A stretch of DNA of 55,477 nt from Candidatus Lumbricidiphila eiseniae (GCA_002529645.1 NAEP01000053.1:1-55477), one strand, 5' to 3'; positions 1 to 9,463 are shown, counted from the first letter of the stretch. Numbers and translations are program-made. Notes: generated by a model from the sequence alone, not told the origin.

Positions 1-4
1 AGGT

Positions 5-502
5 CTACTTCCTCCTCAACCCCGGCATCGAACACATCGCCCCGAACACGAAACGACCCCAAATCGCCGCTTGACTCTTAGGAGAGCATCGAAGGAACCT
101 AACAAACGACCAGCCAATGATGCTGACGGCGATCGTGAAGATGGAGGTCATGAGCCACCAGTACTCCTTGGGCATCCCGCTCGAGACGTCGAAGCCGCTG
201 CCTGAAGTGAAGACGTCCACGAGTTGCTTCACCGAGAAGGCGCCCGTGACGAACCCGGCGATGGTGATCAGGCCCGAAACGACGCCGATGAGCGCAGCCG
301 GGGTCGGGATCCGCGTCTTCTTGACGATATCGAAGGTGTGCTGCGGCTCTTCAGGGGTTGGCACCGAGGTGATCACGATGCCGTGGTTGTCGCCGCCGAA
401 GGCAACGCCACCGTCCTTGGCGAACGGGGCTGTGACGTCGCTGTCCGCCTGGATCTGCTGGTTGCCGTTACTGCTGTCGCCGATGCGCTGGGTGTTGGTC
501 AC
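5..502 (-). CDS. Small hypothetical membrane protein
   Basis: I do not recognise the family. The start is taken as the GTG at 502, which has an AGGAG ribosome binding site six bases upstream; a longer reading to 574 lacks such support. The product is about 165 residues. The first half is polar and probably unstructured. Two hydrophobic segments follow (ALIGVVSGLITIAGFVTGAF and WLMTSIFTIAVSIIGWSFV), so it is probably a two-pass inner-membrane protein with a short basic tail. It is the outermost gene of the element-like region that ends at the tRNA-Ala gene. Confidence 0.55.
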   Translation of the reverse strand: MTNTQRIGDSSNGNQQIQADSDVTAPFAKDGGVAFGGDNHGIVITSVPTPEEPQHTFDIVKKTRIPTPAALIGVVSGLITIAGFVTGAFSVKQLVDVFTSGSGFDVSSGMPKEYWWLMTSIFTIAVSIIGWSFVRFLRCSPKSQAAIWGRFVFGAMCSMPGLRRK

Positions 503-594
503 GAGGCACTCCTGAGTCGTTCCTGATAGGTGCGGCTCACTGTACGGTACACCACCGACAACGAACGAGAGCACGATGCTCCCGCTGCAAGCAT

Positions 595-1032
595 CTAAGT
601 GAGCGCGGTCGTCCCGTTCGCCGTCACCAGGTAGGTCACTTCGGTCAGCTCCTGGTGGACGGAGAGTCCCGGCGCTACCTGCGTCCCGAGCGGATGCCCT
701 GAACCGTGGTTCAGTCCTGCGCAGCCGCAGACGCAGTCGATGGCGTTGTCCGGGTTGGCGCCCCAGCAGGCCTCAACGCAGGTGGTGGCAGCGTGCCCGA
801 ATTGATGCACCAGCACTTCTCCGTACTCGTCGACCAACGCTTCGAGAACATGCCGAGTGCGAGGTCGTGCAACGAGAAAGCGCTTGGACTGCTTGTCGTA
901 CTCTGGCCTCGTGCGTTCGCCGCAGACGTCCTTCAGCCAGTCGAAATTGGCGCGGGGCGAGCTGCGCCACGGCAGCTCAATGGCCGCTCTGGCATTAGGT
1001 TTCAGGATCATGATCGGCATCGCGGGCATCAT
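595..1032 (-). CDS. Hypothetical protein with Cys/Asn-His-Gly motif
   Basis: This 145-residue protein has no assigned function. Its clearest feature is a cysteine cluster (CVEACWGANPDNAIDC, then CVCGCAGLNHG). The pattern C-x3-C ... C-x-C-x-C-x-G-x-N-H-G recurs in uncharacterised proteins of actinobacterial plasmids and islands, and could bind a metal; that role is inferred. The ATG at 1032 overlaps the stop of the upstream gene by four bases, so the two are translationally coupled and probably act together. Confidence 0.55.
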   Translation of the reverse strand: MMPAMPIMILKPNARAAIELPWRSSPRANFDWLKDVCGERTRPEYDKQSKRFLVARPRTRHVLEALVDEYGEVLVHQFGHAATTCVEACWGANPDNAIDCVCGCAGLNHGSGHPLGTQVAPGLSVHQELTEVTYLVTANGTTALT

Positions 1033-2207
1033 GCAGTTCCTTGTTTTTCGGTAGCACGTTGGGCAACTCGCTGCTGCGCGGCCTCAACGAGCTTCAACAC
1101 CTCATCCACTTCATCCTGGGAGTGGTCGCCGTGGGCTCGCCAGAATTCAATCTGCTCATTCGTGAGCCGCGCAAGCTCTCGGTCAAAGGCGTCCACATTC
1201 GCCTGCGTGATGCGTCGAGAGTAGGCGGCTGCGCCTTGCTCCCGTTCATATTCCTCAACGAGCGCACGACCATCCTCATGCCTCGCAGCAAGCGCGATCA
1301 GGCTGCTCCATCGGATCAGCGACGGCATCGCCTCCGGGACACTGAGGTCTCCTTCGATCAGGAAGTTGGGCAGGTAGTCAAGGAGCGCACTGCACGTAAG
1401 GAGAAGCGCCTCGGCAGCACCCATCGCTTCTTGCGCTGTCATAGTTGGAGCCCCGCGTCCTGCAAGCCCGAGTCGCCGAGGTATGGTGGGAGATGCGTTG
1501 ATCCTCTCATAGATGGGCGCCCACCCAACGGTCTCCAACCGTTCGGCGACATTGGCGTAGATCTCGCCGACGATCTCCTGGCACTCCTCCAACGAGAGCA
1601 CCCTGCGCACCCCGACGGCCGCGCGCTCCGCGAGCACCACCGGCACACGGTACCGACCGAGCGTGAACTCCTCACACAGGCCGTAGCTGCAGAGCCTGGC
1701 GATGATGTCGCCGATGAGGATGTCGTCAGCGTCGAGCGGACCTTCCACCGTCCAGAGATCGTCCGCCGTCCACTCGACACCAGGGATGACCGCCAGCGCA
1801 GCAAGAATCGCCCTCCCGAGTGCATCGAAGGGGCGGAGGAGGTGATCGATCAGCATCAGGGATCGTGTTGCCGTCGGATCGTCGGCGGCAGCGGCCTCGT
1901 TCAGGATGTCTCGCGGGGTAGCGATCGACGGCGAGTCCGGCGCGTTCAGGGCCGCAGCGATCAGCCGTGGCAGGACGGCATCCCCTTCGGCACATATCGC
2001 GAGATCCGCGATGGCCTCGCCAGTAGGGTCACTTTCAACGCGATAGGGGGCGACGAGGCCTGCGAAGATGAGCGGCACTGCCGAATCGGACTCAGATTGC
2101 TTGCTGGCACGCCCCGACGCGGCCGCCGCCACCTCCATGAACAGCTTCTCCAGAACCACGTTCACGATGCGAGGTAGATGGGGTCGCCGTTTGTCCAGGT
2201 GCCCCAC
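1029..2207 (-). CDS. Hypothetical protein, 5'-truncated by insertion sequence
   Basis: The only in-frame start codon is a GTG at 2207, but the frame stays open upstream and runs into the insertion sequence at about 2392. The 60 or so residues encoded there look like real protein, so the true N-terminus was probably lost. The visible part is acidic and helical. A segment around residues 120-200 (bulky hydrophobic helices, then GRYRVP) resembles the winged-helix region that follows the NTPase in STAND/NB-ARC proteins; this is a weak resemblance. If correct, the missing part would be the NTPase. It is coupled to the cysteine-motif gene downstream. Confidence 0.45.
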   Translation of the reverse strand: MGHLDKRRPHLPRIVNVVLEKLFMEVAAAASGRASKQSESDSAVPLIFAGLVAPYRVESDPTGEAIADLAICAEGDAVLPRLIAAALNAPDSPSIATPRDILNEAAAADDPTATRSLMLIDHLLRPFDALGRAILAALAVIPGVEWTADDLWTVEGPLDADDILIGDIIARLCSYGLCEEFTLGRYRVPVVLAERAAVGVRRVLSLEECQEIVGEIYANVAERLETVGWAPIYERINASPTIPRRLGLAGRGAPTMTAQEAMGAAEALLLTCSALLDYLPNFLIEGDLSVPEAMPSLIRWSSLIALAARHEDGRALVEEYEREQGAAAYSRRITQANVDAFDRELARLTNEQIEFWRAHGDHSQDEVDEVLKLVEAAQQRVAQRATEKQGTA

Positions 2208-2677
2208 GGACCTGCCGCCAAAGAGAGGGGCGAGATAGGCACGGCGGAACCCAATCGAAGTCCAGGACGCAATCTTGGGACCAAAGGCCGGTTCTTTGTC
2301 CCGCAGTTCCGCCAGCGTCCAGCCTTCGGGGTGAAGGGGAACGGGAGAATCCCAGCCGAGCGGATCGTGCGACCGAGTAAGACCTTGGCCGCTAGATGAG
2401 TGAGTCCTATTGGTTTGGGCGGCGTGGGTGCTGTTAGTGCCAGGCGGAGGGTGCTAACGACTATGTGTGAAGACAGACCTCAACACCCTCCTGACCACAC
2501 TTTACGTTCATCTCGATGACCGGGTCCTGCCCGCGATCGGCTTTTCCCGGGATCACTCCCCGGGGCGCAAGCCCGCGCTAAACGACCTCGAGCTGCTGTG
2601 CCTGCTGATCGCGCAGCATCTACTCGGGATCGCATCGGATCGGAAGTGGCTCCGGTACGCACACACGCATCTGAAAG

Positions 2678-2765
2678 GCATGTTCCCGGGTCTGCCGAGA
2701 CAGTCCGACAAACGTTGCCGTAATCGTGATGATGAGCATGTTCCCGGGTCTGCCGGGACAGTCCG
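2678..2765. repeat. Direct-repeat pair with single spacer, period 58
   Basis: A 30-bp repeat (2678-2707 and 2736-2765, one mismatch) flanks a 28-bp unique stretch. The repeat contains an inverted GTCT/AGAC hairpin. The transposase reading frame is restored if one copy and the spacer are removed, so this is an insertion that duplicated its target. Confidence 0.85.
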
Positions 2766-2865
2766 GGTGGGGCAAACAAGTCCGGCAATCGACAGGGCTG
2801 CTGTCCGCGGTGACCACCGAACTCACCCACGACACCCCCTCCCGGGATGAGCTCCCCCGCCCGGT

Positions 2866-2956
2866 CGACCCGACCCCGCTGCCGTGCGGGAAGTCGCCTG
2901 GAATTGTTAGCGTGCGCCGAGCATTCCGGCCCGACCCCGCTGCCGTGCGGGAAGTC
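2866..2956. repeat. Direct-repeat pair with single spacer, period 61
   Basis: Copies are 2866-2895 and 2927-2956 (30 bp, one mismatch; 27 bp exact), separated by 31 bp. Removing 61 bp joins CGKS directly to RESVNRSDLAG in the transposase, as in intact relatives. This is the cleanest evidence for a 61-bp insertion with target duplication. Confidence 0.9.
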
Positions 2957-3511
2957 ACGAGAGAGCGTGAACCGCTCCGATCTGGCCGGGCACGCCGACT
3001 ACGGGTACTGCACCTCCCACTCCCGATTCTTCTGGGGAATTCCGGCTCTACCTGCTCTGCACCCCCGACAGGATACCGATCATCTGGGAACCGACGAACC
3101 CGAAGCACGGCGAGCGAGAAGTCACCAAGGCACTCCGGCACCACGACCGTCACCTGATCCAGCCCGGGCAAGCCATCATCGGCGACAAGGACTTCGCAGA
3201 CCACGAGCTCGAAACCTTCACCACCGACGATCTCGGCGCACACCTGATCCGCCCCGACCGCAAAGACACGAAACCCCGATTCAGCAAGCTCGGCCAGATA
3301 CGACAATAGATCGAGTCCATCTTCGACACCCTCAAAGACCAACCCACCCTCAAAGACCACAGTGGCAAAACCATCGCCAGCGTCTACCCCCGCGTCACCG
3401 CCCGACTCCTCACCCTCACCGCCACCATCTGACACAACTAGCTCACCGACACCCCGCCAAACGACCCCCCACCACCTACAACCACTAAAACCAATAGGAC
3501 TCACTCATCTA

Positions 3512-3980
3512 GAGGCCCACTACAACGACGCGATCTCGATCGACATGCTCCGCACCGAGCAGAAGCGACTCGATGCAGAGCTGCTGACCGTCACGCGGAA
3601 GCTCCGAGATCTCACTGCTGACTTCACGAGGGCTGACGGACTCATCACGCAGGCCCTGGACCTCGCCCAGTACATCGGGGCGAGCTACCGGCAGGCGCCC
3701 GAGCAGATCCGACGTATGTTCAACCAGCTCATCTTCGAGAAAATCAAGATCACCCACGATGAGCACGGCCAGCACCGGCTCGAAGCCATTCTCCAGCCGC
3801 CGTTCGACCTGATCTTCGCTGCTGCGACCAGAACCCTCGTAGCAGAGGCCAGGCTCCGCAGCTGCCCGGAAAACAGAAGAACGCCCACCGCAAGCGATGA
3901 GCGTCCTTCTGAGCTCCAACCTCAGCCCGTTGTTCTGGACAGGGGTTTGAGTAGGAGCATTGTGGTGGATCTGAGGGGAC
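3512..3980 (+). pseudogene. Serine recombinase C-terminal remnant
   Basis: The frame starts abruptly at the insertion-sequence end. It encodes a coiled segment (HYNDAISIDMLRTEQKRLDAE), then RQAPEQIRRMFNQLIFEKI and a short beta-rich tail. This is the usual C-terminal end of large serine recombinases. The tail runs into the antisense of the tRNA-Ala gene (DLRGLEPLTPC), typical of recombinases that sit at their integration site. The frame has no stop until 4474, so the natural end is uncertain. The catalytic N-terminal domain is missing, so it cannot be active. Confidence 0.7.
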
Positions 3981-4038
3981 TCGAACCCCTGACCCCCTGC
4001 ATGCCATGCAGGTGCGCTACCAGCTGCGCCACAGACCC
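3963..4038 (-). tRNA. tRNA-Ala (GGC anticodon)
   Basis: The 76-nt cloverleaf is complete. It has a 7-bp acceptor stem with one G-U pair, D arm with AGCTGGTA, anticodon loop ATGGCAT giving anticodon GGC, T arm with TTCGAGT, and an encoded CCA end. It reads alanine GCC codons. It borders rsfS on one side and the recombinase remnant on the other, so it is the probable attachment site of the element to its left. Confidence 0.95.
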
Positions 4039-4090
4039 GGATGCTCCACAGCCACAAACAGGGCCGAGAAGGAAACTACTCGAGTTTACA

Positions 4091-4489
4091 CTAGCTCGCG
4101 ACATCCCCCTGTGTCACAAGCAATCCGCCACGCTGCGGCGGAAGGGAAACCACAGGGCAATCCGCCCAGAGCCGTTCCAGACCGTAATACATCCGCTCTT
4201 CAGGGTGGAATACGTGCAGCACAAAATCTCCAAAATCGAGCAGGATCCACCGGCCCGCGGTGTATCCCTCACGGCGGCGAATTGGAATTCCCACTGCTTT
4301 CAATGCGTCCTCCACCGCATCAGCGATCGCGATGACATTGCGCTCCGAGTTAGCGGTCACAAAAACGAATATGTCGGTGAACGCAAGGCGTTCCGAAACA
4401 TCAAGCACCACAATATCTTCGCCAAAACGGGATGCCGCGGCCTCCACCGCCACCGCAACAAGTTCGCGCGCTAACTCGGAAGCGGTCAT
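4091..4489 (-). CDS. rsfS: Ribosomal silencing factor RsfS
   Basis: This 132-residue protein is the full length of the RsfS/Iojap family. It carries family segments such as DIVVLDVSE, FTDIFVFVTA and GRWILLDFGDFVLHVF. RsfS binds ribosomal protein L14 on the free 50S subunit and blocks joining with 30S when nutrients are scarce. It lies downstream of nadD with one gene between them, the usual actinobacterial order nadD...rsfS, and is probably co-transcribed with it. Confidence 0.95.
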   Translation of the reverse strand: MTASELARELVAVAVEAAASRFGEDIVVLDVSERLAFTDIFVFVTANSERNVIAIADAVEDALKAVGIPIRRREGYTAGRWILLDFGDFVLHVFHPEERMYYGLERLWADCPVVSLPPQRGGLLVTQGDVAS

Positions 4490-4532
4490 CCAACCCTCGT
4501 ATCCCGGAACACCACGGGTGCCGACTCAGCCA

Positions 4533-6416
4533 CTACAGTAGATTCGTCACGGCGCCGATGATGAGCGTGGCGAAGACAGCGAGCGCAAGAAATCCCACCG
4601 AAAGACCAAGAACCAACAACAGGTTAGCTTTGTCTTTTGACGTGGTGGTAACAACACCACTTGATGTGCCTTTCCTACTGATCGCGTGCGCGGCAGTCAC
4701 GGGCCGGAAGTCAGTGCCAATGTCCTCTACCCTGTCCAACGAGCGATCAACCTCAGGCGAATCAATCTGACTCGGCTGTGCCCCCATGATTCCCAGGCTG
4801 CTGGGGAGGCTGATGGAGTCGGTCAGCAGCATGCCCCCCTCGGCGGACCGCACCACACCACCCGTGTCGTGCAGAGACGGCAGAATCAGGTCGTTCGCGG
4901 TGGTCGGGGTCGGGGTCGGAACGCTCGTGAGGGCAATTGGTTCAACTGGAATGGCCTCAGTGGTGCTCACCGGTGCTACTACAACCTCCGCGGTATTCTC
5001 GGACACCGTGCCATCAAGTTGCGATGTCCAATGCCCCACAGGTTTTACTTCCGATGGGGCAGTGAAAGACACGGGCGATGCCGGGTCAGTAAGAGACACG
5101 GATGCCACAGACTCGGGCGCTGCCACAGGCTCGGGCGCTGGCAGGAACGACCACGACGATGTGGCGATTGGTGTGGGTTCGGCGCTAACCACGACCGGAG
5201 TCGGATCAACAACCGGGTTTGAGGGAGTGTGCGTATACCCCGGTAACGCATCCGTGGCGGGAGACAGTGACGACACATACGTAGGCCCAAATTCTGCAAC
5301 CGGCGTCATCAGCGTATCCGCATAGCTCGAGACATCCGGCAGAGCTGTTTCAGCAAACATCGACGGTGCAGGGGGCAGAATCGGAACCGCGGGCGCATAC
5401 GCGGGTGCCGATGTGGTCGGTGGCAGCGCGTCCGGCACCGGCGGCGGCACGATCGACATCGGTGTCGGTCTGATCGAGATTCCTGTATCCGGTGCTGACG
5501 GGTAATCCGTCCGCGAGACCTGGTAAGTCTCCTGCACAGACGGGTAAGTCTCCTGCACAGACGGGTAAGTCTCCTGCACAGACGGGTAAGCCTCCTGCAC
5601 AGACGGATAAACCTCCTGCACAGACGGATAAACCTCCTGCACAGACGGATAAACCTCCTGCACAGACGGATAAGCCTCCTGCACAGACGGATAACTAATC
5701 CGTGACAGTTTGTCACCTATCGTTGCGGCAGGCTCAGCCACCGAGGCATCCACGACCGGTGTGACAAGCTCGGAGCGTGACAGATTGAGCCGTGATATAT
5801 CAGGCAGATTTAGCTCCGGAGGGTAAGCACTCGCGTCGAGAGCACCGAGCACCTGACCCGCGTCGCCAACAGAACCGGCACCAACAGAACCGGCACCAAC
5901 AGAATCAACACCAATAGAACCAACACCAACGTAGCCGGTGTCTGCACCACCGCCACGGGACTCCCGGTACCCGCGATCTGACCACGACTCGTAGGCACGT
6001 TCGTCAAGGGGTCCGACGTACGAACTGCGACGAACCCGCGGCCACTCCCGAGCATCAGGCGTTACCTCAAACGGTCGCGATTGCGCGACCCCACCGGCCA
6101 CAGCGGCATCAGCAGACCCGGCGGCCGCGGCGTTGGGAACCACGGATGCGCCTGGAACCCGAGCGGCAGCATCAGCCGCCGCAAACCGGGCAGCACCGGG
6201 TGTCGTGGATGCCTCCCACTGATTTATGGAGCGATCACGATGGTGATCGGGGTGCTGCACATTCGCAGCAGCGCCGTCACCGTCGCGGGCCTGGGCCGCG
6301 CCGTCCGCCCCAGTGTCAGGACGGTATCTGAACCGTGAGTGACGACCAGACGCTCCAGCCCCGGTGGGCACACCACGGTCACGGCGGCGGCGAAGTGGTT
6401 CCTCGGGAATTGTCAT
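4533..6416 (-). CDS. Repeat-rich C-terminally anchored protein
   Basis: The ATG at 6416 overlaps the nadD stop by four bases, which fixes the start (627 residues). The N-terminus is arginine-rich (LRRRRDRG). The long middle is low in complexity, rich in Pro, Ser, Val and Ala. It contains about eight heptads of the form [14 protein letters not shown] encoded by 21-bp tandem DNA repeats (about 5519-5690). A single hydrophobic segment ([20 protein letters not shown]) closes the protein. It is probably a cytoplasmic or envelope-spanning tether with a C-terminal membrane anchor. Its function is unknown; a membrane protein at this place between nadD and rsfS is common in the family. Confidence 0.75.
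   Translation of the reverse strand: MTIPEEPLRRRRDRGVPTGAGASGRHSRFRYRPDTGADGAAQARDGDGAAANVQHPDHHRDRSINQWEASTTPGAARFAAADAAARVPGASVVPNAAAAGSADAAVAGGVAQSRPFEVTPDAREWPRVRRSSYVGPLDERAYESWSDRGYRESRGGGADTGYVGVGSIGVDSVGAGSVGAGSVGDAGQVLGALDASAYPPELNLPDISRLNLSRSELVTPVVDASVAEPAATIGDKLSRISYPSVQEAYPSVQEVYPSVQEVYPSVQEVYPSVQEAYPSVQETYPSVQETYPSVQETYQVSRTDYPSAPDTGISIRPTPMSIVPPPVPDALPPTTSAPAYAPAVPILPPAPSMFAETALPDVSSYADTLMTPVAEFGPTYVSSLSPATDALPGYTHTPSNPVVDPTPVVVSAEPTPIATSSWSFLPAPEPVAAPESVASVSLTDPASPVSFTAPSEVKPVGHWTSQLDGTVSENTAEVVVAPVSTTEAIPVEPIALTSVPTPTPTTANDLILPSLHDTGGVVRSAEGGMLLTDSISLPSSLGIMGAQPSQIDSPEVDRSLDRVEDIGTDFRPVTAAHAISRKGTSSGVVTTTSKDKANLLLVLGLSVGFLALAVFATLIIGAVTNLL
5519..5690. repeat. 21-bp tandem repeats inside membrane-anchored protein
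   Basis: About eight tandem 21-bp units encode YPSVQE plus one variable residue (Val, Ala or Thr). The units differ by only a few bases, and recent expansions (runs of the same variant) are visible. Copy number is likely to vary between strains. Confidence 0.9.
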
Positions 6417-7021
6417 GGGGTACTCCGATACAGGCAATATTTTGAGATGTGTTGAACGACGCCGTCCGGCACGAGATACCAGACGGGGAAACCCCGACTA
6501 ACCCGGTTTCGGCAGTCCGTGGAGGAAATCGCAAGTGCTGGAATTTCTAGCACGCTGACATGTTCAGACGGGAGGCTCGTCACCGACAACACATGACCGG
6601 GTCTGGTCACCGCCACAAAGTGCGCGAGTTCCCAGAGTTTGCCGACATCCCGCCACGACAATATTTGCGCGATCGCATCGGCACCGGAAATAAAGAAAAG
6701 GTCAGCATCTGGATATTCAGCACGGATGTCCCGCAGCGTATCAATCGTGTATGTTGTCTTCTCCCGATCAATATCAACACGACTCACCGTAAACCGAGGG
6801 TTTGACGCCGTTGCGATAACCGTCATGAGATACCGGTGCTCTGCCGTTGTCACGGCAGGCTTATAACTCGGTTTCCCGGTCGGCACGAAGATCACCCGAT
6901 CGAGATCGTGCGACTGTGCCACTTCGCTTGCGGCAACAAGGTGACCGTTATGAACGGGGTCGAAGGTCCCGCCCATCACCCCGATGCGAGGCCTCCGGGT
7001 GTCAACCGGGTCAGATACCAT
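6413..7021 (-). CDS. nadD: Nicotinate-nucleotide adenylyltransferase
   Basis: NadD joins nicotinate mononucleotide with ATP to form deamido-NAD, a step shared by de novo and salvage NAD synthesis. The nucleotidyltransferase signature [12 protein letters not shown] is near the N-terminus, and [10 protein letters not shown] near the C-terminus matches the family's ISSTxIR motif. The length (about 202 residues) is normal. The start at 7021 lies just after the stop of the upstream small gene; an in-frame ATG at 7054 with an upstream AGGA is an alternative. It overlaps the next gene by four bases. Confidence 0.92.
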   Translation of the reverse strand: MVSDPVDTRRPRIGVMGGTFDPVHNGHLVAASEVAQSHDLDRVIFVPTGKPSYKPAVTTAEHRYLMTVIATASNPRFTVSRVDIDREKTTYTIDTLRDIRAEYPDADLFFISGADAIAQILSWRDVGKLWELAHFVAVTRPGHVLSVTSLPSEHVSVLEIPALAISSTDCRNRVSRGFPVWYLVPDGVVQHISKYCLYRSTP

Positions 7022-7025
7022 CACC

Positions 7026-7238
7026 TCAGTGGCCCCCGTGGGCCCCTCCGTCATCGTGTGCGTCGTCCTGCCCACCCTGGCGGTGCCGGTTCGCGACATC
7101 CCGATACGAATACGTAATGAGTGCAAGGGTGATGAGAATACCCAGTGCGATGACACCGTACGCCCACGTGGGCATCGGCAGAGATACACCCTCCCCCTCC
7201 TCAGTCGCCAGAATGATCGTCGTCGTCAGCAGGCTCAT
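7026..7238 (-). CDS. Small single-pass membrane protein
   Basis: The 70-residue product has one hydrophobic segment ([19 protein letters not shown]) and a histidine/aspartate/glycine-rich C-terminal tail ([20 protein letters not shown]). Such a gene between proA and nadD is common in Microbacteriaceae, but no function is known to me. It ends four bases before the likely nadD start, so the two are probably in one transcript. The His-rich tail could bind metal; this is a guess. Confidence 0.7.
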   Translation of the reverse strand: MSLLTTTIILATEEGEGVSLPMPTWAYGVIALGILITLALITYSYRDVANRHRQGGQDDAHDDGGAHGGH

Positions 7239-7337
7239 ACCGTCCGCACCCTTCCGTCTGGCGCATCCGCCAAATATCTTCGCGAACCGCTGAATGATCC
7301 GCCCAGGTTCAGTTTAGCCAGCTAACGGCTCCACAGG

Positions 7338-8636
7338 CTAATGCCGCACGTGCCCGTTACCTCGCACAATCCACTTCGTGCTCGTCAGTTCGCTCAAACC
7401 CATGGGTCCGCGCGCATGCAATTTTTGGGTGGAAATGCCGACCTCCGCACCGAATCCAAACTCGCCGCCGTCGGCAAAACGGGTCGAAGCGTTGACCATG
7501 ACGGCCGCCGCATCAACCTCAGCGAGGAATCTTTCCGCGCTCGCCAGGTCATTAGTGACAATTGATTCGGTGTGCCCGGTGGAATAGCGGCGAATATGCG
7601 CGAGCGCGCCATCGAGCGAGTCAACGATTGCCACCGAAAGATCGAGACTCAGGTATTCGGTTTCCCAGTCCTCGAGCGTTGCTGCAACCGTGTCGGGATG
7701 GTACGCCCGCACGCGCTCATCGGCGTGGATGGTCACACCGGAGCCCCGAAGCCGCTCAAACACCGCGGGAAGTAGCCGCTCCGCGGCATCCTGATGCACA
7801 AGAAGGGTCTCCAGAGCGTTGCACACACTGGGTCGCTGCACCTTTGCGTTGTGCACGAGCTCAACCGCCCAGTCCAGCGGAGCGCTCTCATCGAGGAACA
7901 TGTGCACAACCCCGGCTCCGGTTTCAATAACGGGAACGTGGGCCTCGCTCACAACCGTCCGAATGAGCGCAGCACTTCCGCGAGGAATGAGGACATCGAC
8001 GTAACCACGGGCACCCATCAAGTGACGAGCGCCCGCCCGCCCGTAGTCATCAACGGTCTGCACACAATCCGCGGGTAAACCCGCTGCGGCAAGCCCGTCT
8101 CTCAGCACCTGAATGATCACCCGGTTGCTGTGCTCCGCTGAGGTACCACCGCGCAGCACAACAGCATTTCCGCTCTTCAGAGCCAGCACCGCGATGTCGA
8201 TCGTGACATTGGGTCGAGCCTCGTAAATAGCACCGACGACCCCGAGCGGCACCCGGATCTGATCGATCCGCACACCGTTGGGAAGAGTGCGCCCCGCTAC
8301 GCTCTGCCCTACCGGGTCGGCGAGCGCTATCACCTCACCAACCGCCTCCGCGATGGCCTCAATCCGCGCCGTCGTGAGAGTAAGTCGGTCAAGCAGGCCC
8401 GCGCTCAGCCCCTCAGCACGACCGCGGGCGAGATCTTCCGCATTTGCCGCAACGATGCGGGGAGCTGCTGCCCGCAACTGCGCCGCGATTGTCGCCAGTG
8501 CCGCGTTCTTCTCCGCGCTCGTCGCTCGTGCCAGTTTGCGGGATGCCTCCTTCGCCGCCGCAAATCGGGCATCAAGGAGCGCCGCGGCGGCGGCGTCCAC
8601 CCTCTCCGCCTCGCGCGCACCAATACTGTGTGTCAT
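7338..8636 (-). CDS. proA: Gamma-glutamyl phosphate reductase
   Basis: ProA reduces gamma-glutamyl phosphate to glutamate-5-semialdehyde with NADPH, the second step of proline synthesis. The 432-residue length is normal. The catalytic cysteine lies in RPSVCNALETLLVH, and the family motif GPMGLSELTSTKW is near the C-terminus. In many relatives proA follows proB directly. Here a hydrolase/lipoprotein cassette and about 450 bp of repeats separate them. Confidence 0.96.
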   Translation of the reverse strand: MTHSIGAREAERVDAAAAALLDARFAAAKEASRKLARATSAEKNAALATIAAQLRAAAPRIVAANAEDLARGRAEGLSAGLLDRLTLTTARIEAIAEAVGEVIALADPVGQSVAGRTLPNGVRIDQIRVPLGVVGAIYEARPNVTIDIAVLALKSGNAVVLRGGTSAEHSNRVIIQVLRDGLAAAGLPADCVQTVDDYGRAGARHLMGARGYVDVLIPRGSAALIRTVVSEAHVPVIETGAGVVHMFLDESAPLDWAVELVHNAKVQRPSVCNALETLLVHQDAAERLLPAVFERLRGSGVTIHADERVRAYHPDTVAATLEDWETEYLSLDLSVAIVDSLDGALAHIRRYSTGHTESIVTNDLASAERFLAEVDAAAVMVNASTRFADGGEFGFGAEVGISTQKLHARGPMGLSELTSTKWIVRGNGHVRH

Positions 8637-8803
8637 ACGATAAAGACTAGACGATTATCATGCGGTCGCGGCGAGAAAAAGTTTGGCCTACTGCTTTGTG
8701 GAGGCATAGGCATCGTCCCATGAGCTGGGTATGTACAGATGTCTGATCAGTTGCCGCGTGGACACTGACTCCGCTGAGGAACTGATTGGTGAGGTGCAGG
8801 ACG

Positions 8804-9343
8804 CTACCCGGTGGTAAACGGGGGTGGACTGAGAGTAATCGGTGGGACTTTCGCGGGCGTGGTGGGGATACGTTTCTGAGCGCAGCGGGAGAAGCCATCA
8901 ATCTCGATCCATGCTTTTCCGGAGTCGTCGTGGTCTTTACTTGCTGCGATGAATAGATTATTTCCAGGGCTGAGGAATGAGACTTTCTCGCCCGGGTGAT
9001 AGCCTTCGTCTCGATATCCTTCGCTGAGAAGTTGGCTTCTGAGGGTTGCAAACCAGGCAGAAATATCGAAGGTATCGGCCACGTATACTTCCCAGCAACC
9101 CGTATACTGCGTAGTGTTTTTGCCGCACGCGAAGGAACTGTTCGGGAGCATATCCACAAGCTCTCGGAATGCCTCCGCCGGAATACGGGCAACAATTTTC
9201 CGCATTTCAACGTGTGTCTCAGCACGAGCCTCATCAAAAGTAGGAAAATGGTTGATCGTACCACACCCCGAAAGAACTAGTCCAGTGCAGACGATAGTCG
9301 CGATGCTGATCACACGATTAATCATTATTGAGGACCAACTCAT
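8804..9343 (-). CDS. Lipoprotein, duplicated copy (possible immunity)
   Basis: The N-terminus has a lipoprotein signal with lipobox LSGC at about residue 27. The mature part shares a conserved core with the neighbouring gene at 9464-9994: FPTFDEARAETHVEMRKIV, LPNSSFACGKN, YTGCWEVYV and the tail RIPTTPAKVPPITLSP. The two genes descend from one duplication that also copied the 3' end of the hydrolase. Both lipoprotein genes start 26 bases before the end of the hydrolase reading frame (or its remnant). A cell-surface immunity role is an inference from this pairing. Confidence 0.75.
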   Translation of the reverse strand: MSWSSIMINRVISIATIVCTGLVLSGCGTINHFPTFDEARAETHVEMRKIVARIPAEAFRELVDMLPNSSFACGKNTTQYTGCWEVYVADTFDISAWFATLRSQLLSEGYRDEGYHPGEKVSFLSPGNNLFIAASKDHDDSGKAWIEIDGFSRCAQKRIPTTPAKVPPITLSPPPFTTG

Positions 9344-9461
9344 CTAGTATCCCCGTCAGCACTTTTCGGTTGCCCTTGACCCCGGCGATCTGGTTGTGTT
9401 GCGCGATCATATCCTCAATATGAAGCTTCATCGCGATGGGTGGCGCTGTCATGCCCCAGAA
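9318..9461 (-). pseudogene. Duplicated 3' fragment of alpha/beta hydrolase
   Basis: This reading frame encodes only the last 48 or so residues of the hydrolase at 9969-11774 (VFWGMTAPPIAMKLHIEDM...). It was carried along when the adjacent lipoprotein gene was tandemly duplicated. The duplicated unit is about 650 bp, and the junction lies near 9450-9461, right after the 3' end of the second lipoprotein gene. It has no start of its own and is unlikely to be functional. Confidence 0.85.
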
Positions 9462-9463
9462 GA

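Larger units (their letters stand above)
2467..3480 (+). pseudogene. IS982-family transposase pseudogene
   Basis: The start is a GTG at 2467. The N-terminus and blocks such as WLRYAHTHLKGMFPGLP, VDPTPLPCGKS, SDLAGHADYGYC, GDKDFADHE and IESIFDTLK match the IS982 transposase plan, including the three DDE-type acidic positions. The gene is dead for three reasons. A 58-bp insertion lies at about 2708-2765 and a 61-bp insertion at about 2896-2956, each with a duplicated target. There is also a gap or frame change in the middle. Finally, conserved tryptophan codons have become stops at 3307 (TAG), 3430 (TGA) and 3439 (TAG). Confidence 0.85.
2392..3512 (+). mobile_element. Degenerate IS982-like insertion sequence
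   Basis: The two ends are 25-bp perfect inverted repeats (2392-2416 and 3488-3512) that share CTAG at the outer edge, which may be the target duplication. The element encloses one broken transposase gene. It is about 1.12 kb now; subtracting the two small internal insertions (58 and 61 bp) leaves about 1.0 kb, the usual IS982 size. The flanks do not rejoin into one gene: to the left a minus-strand gene has lost its start, to the right a plus-strand recombinase has lost its start. This suggests a deletion or rearrangement anchored on the element. Confidence 0.85.

Noticed and set aside
1041-2177. Long open frame on the plus strand
   Set aside because: It is antisense to the minus-strand gene, whose protein looks real; this translation has low-complexity, arginine-rich composition typical of a shadow.
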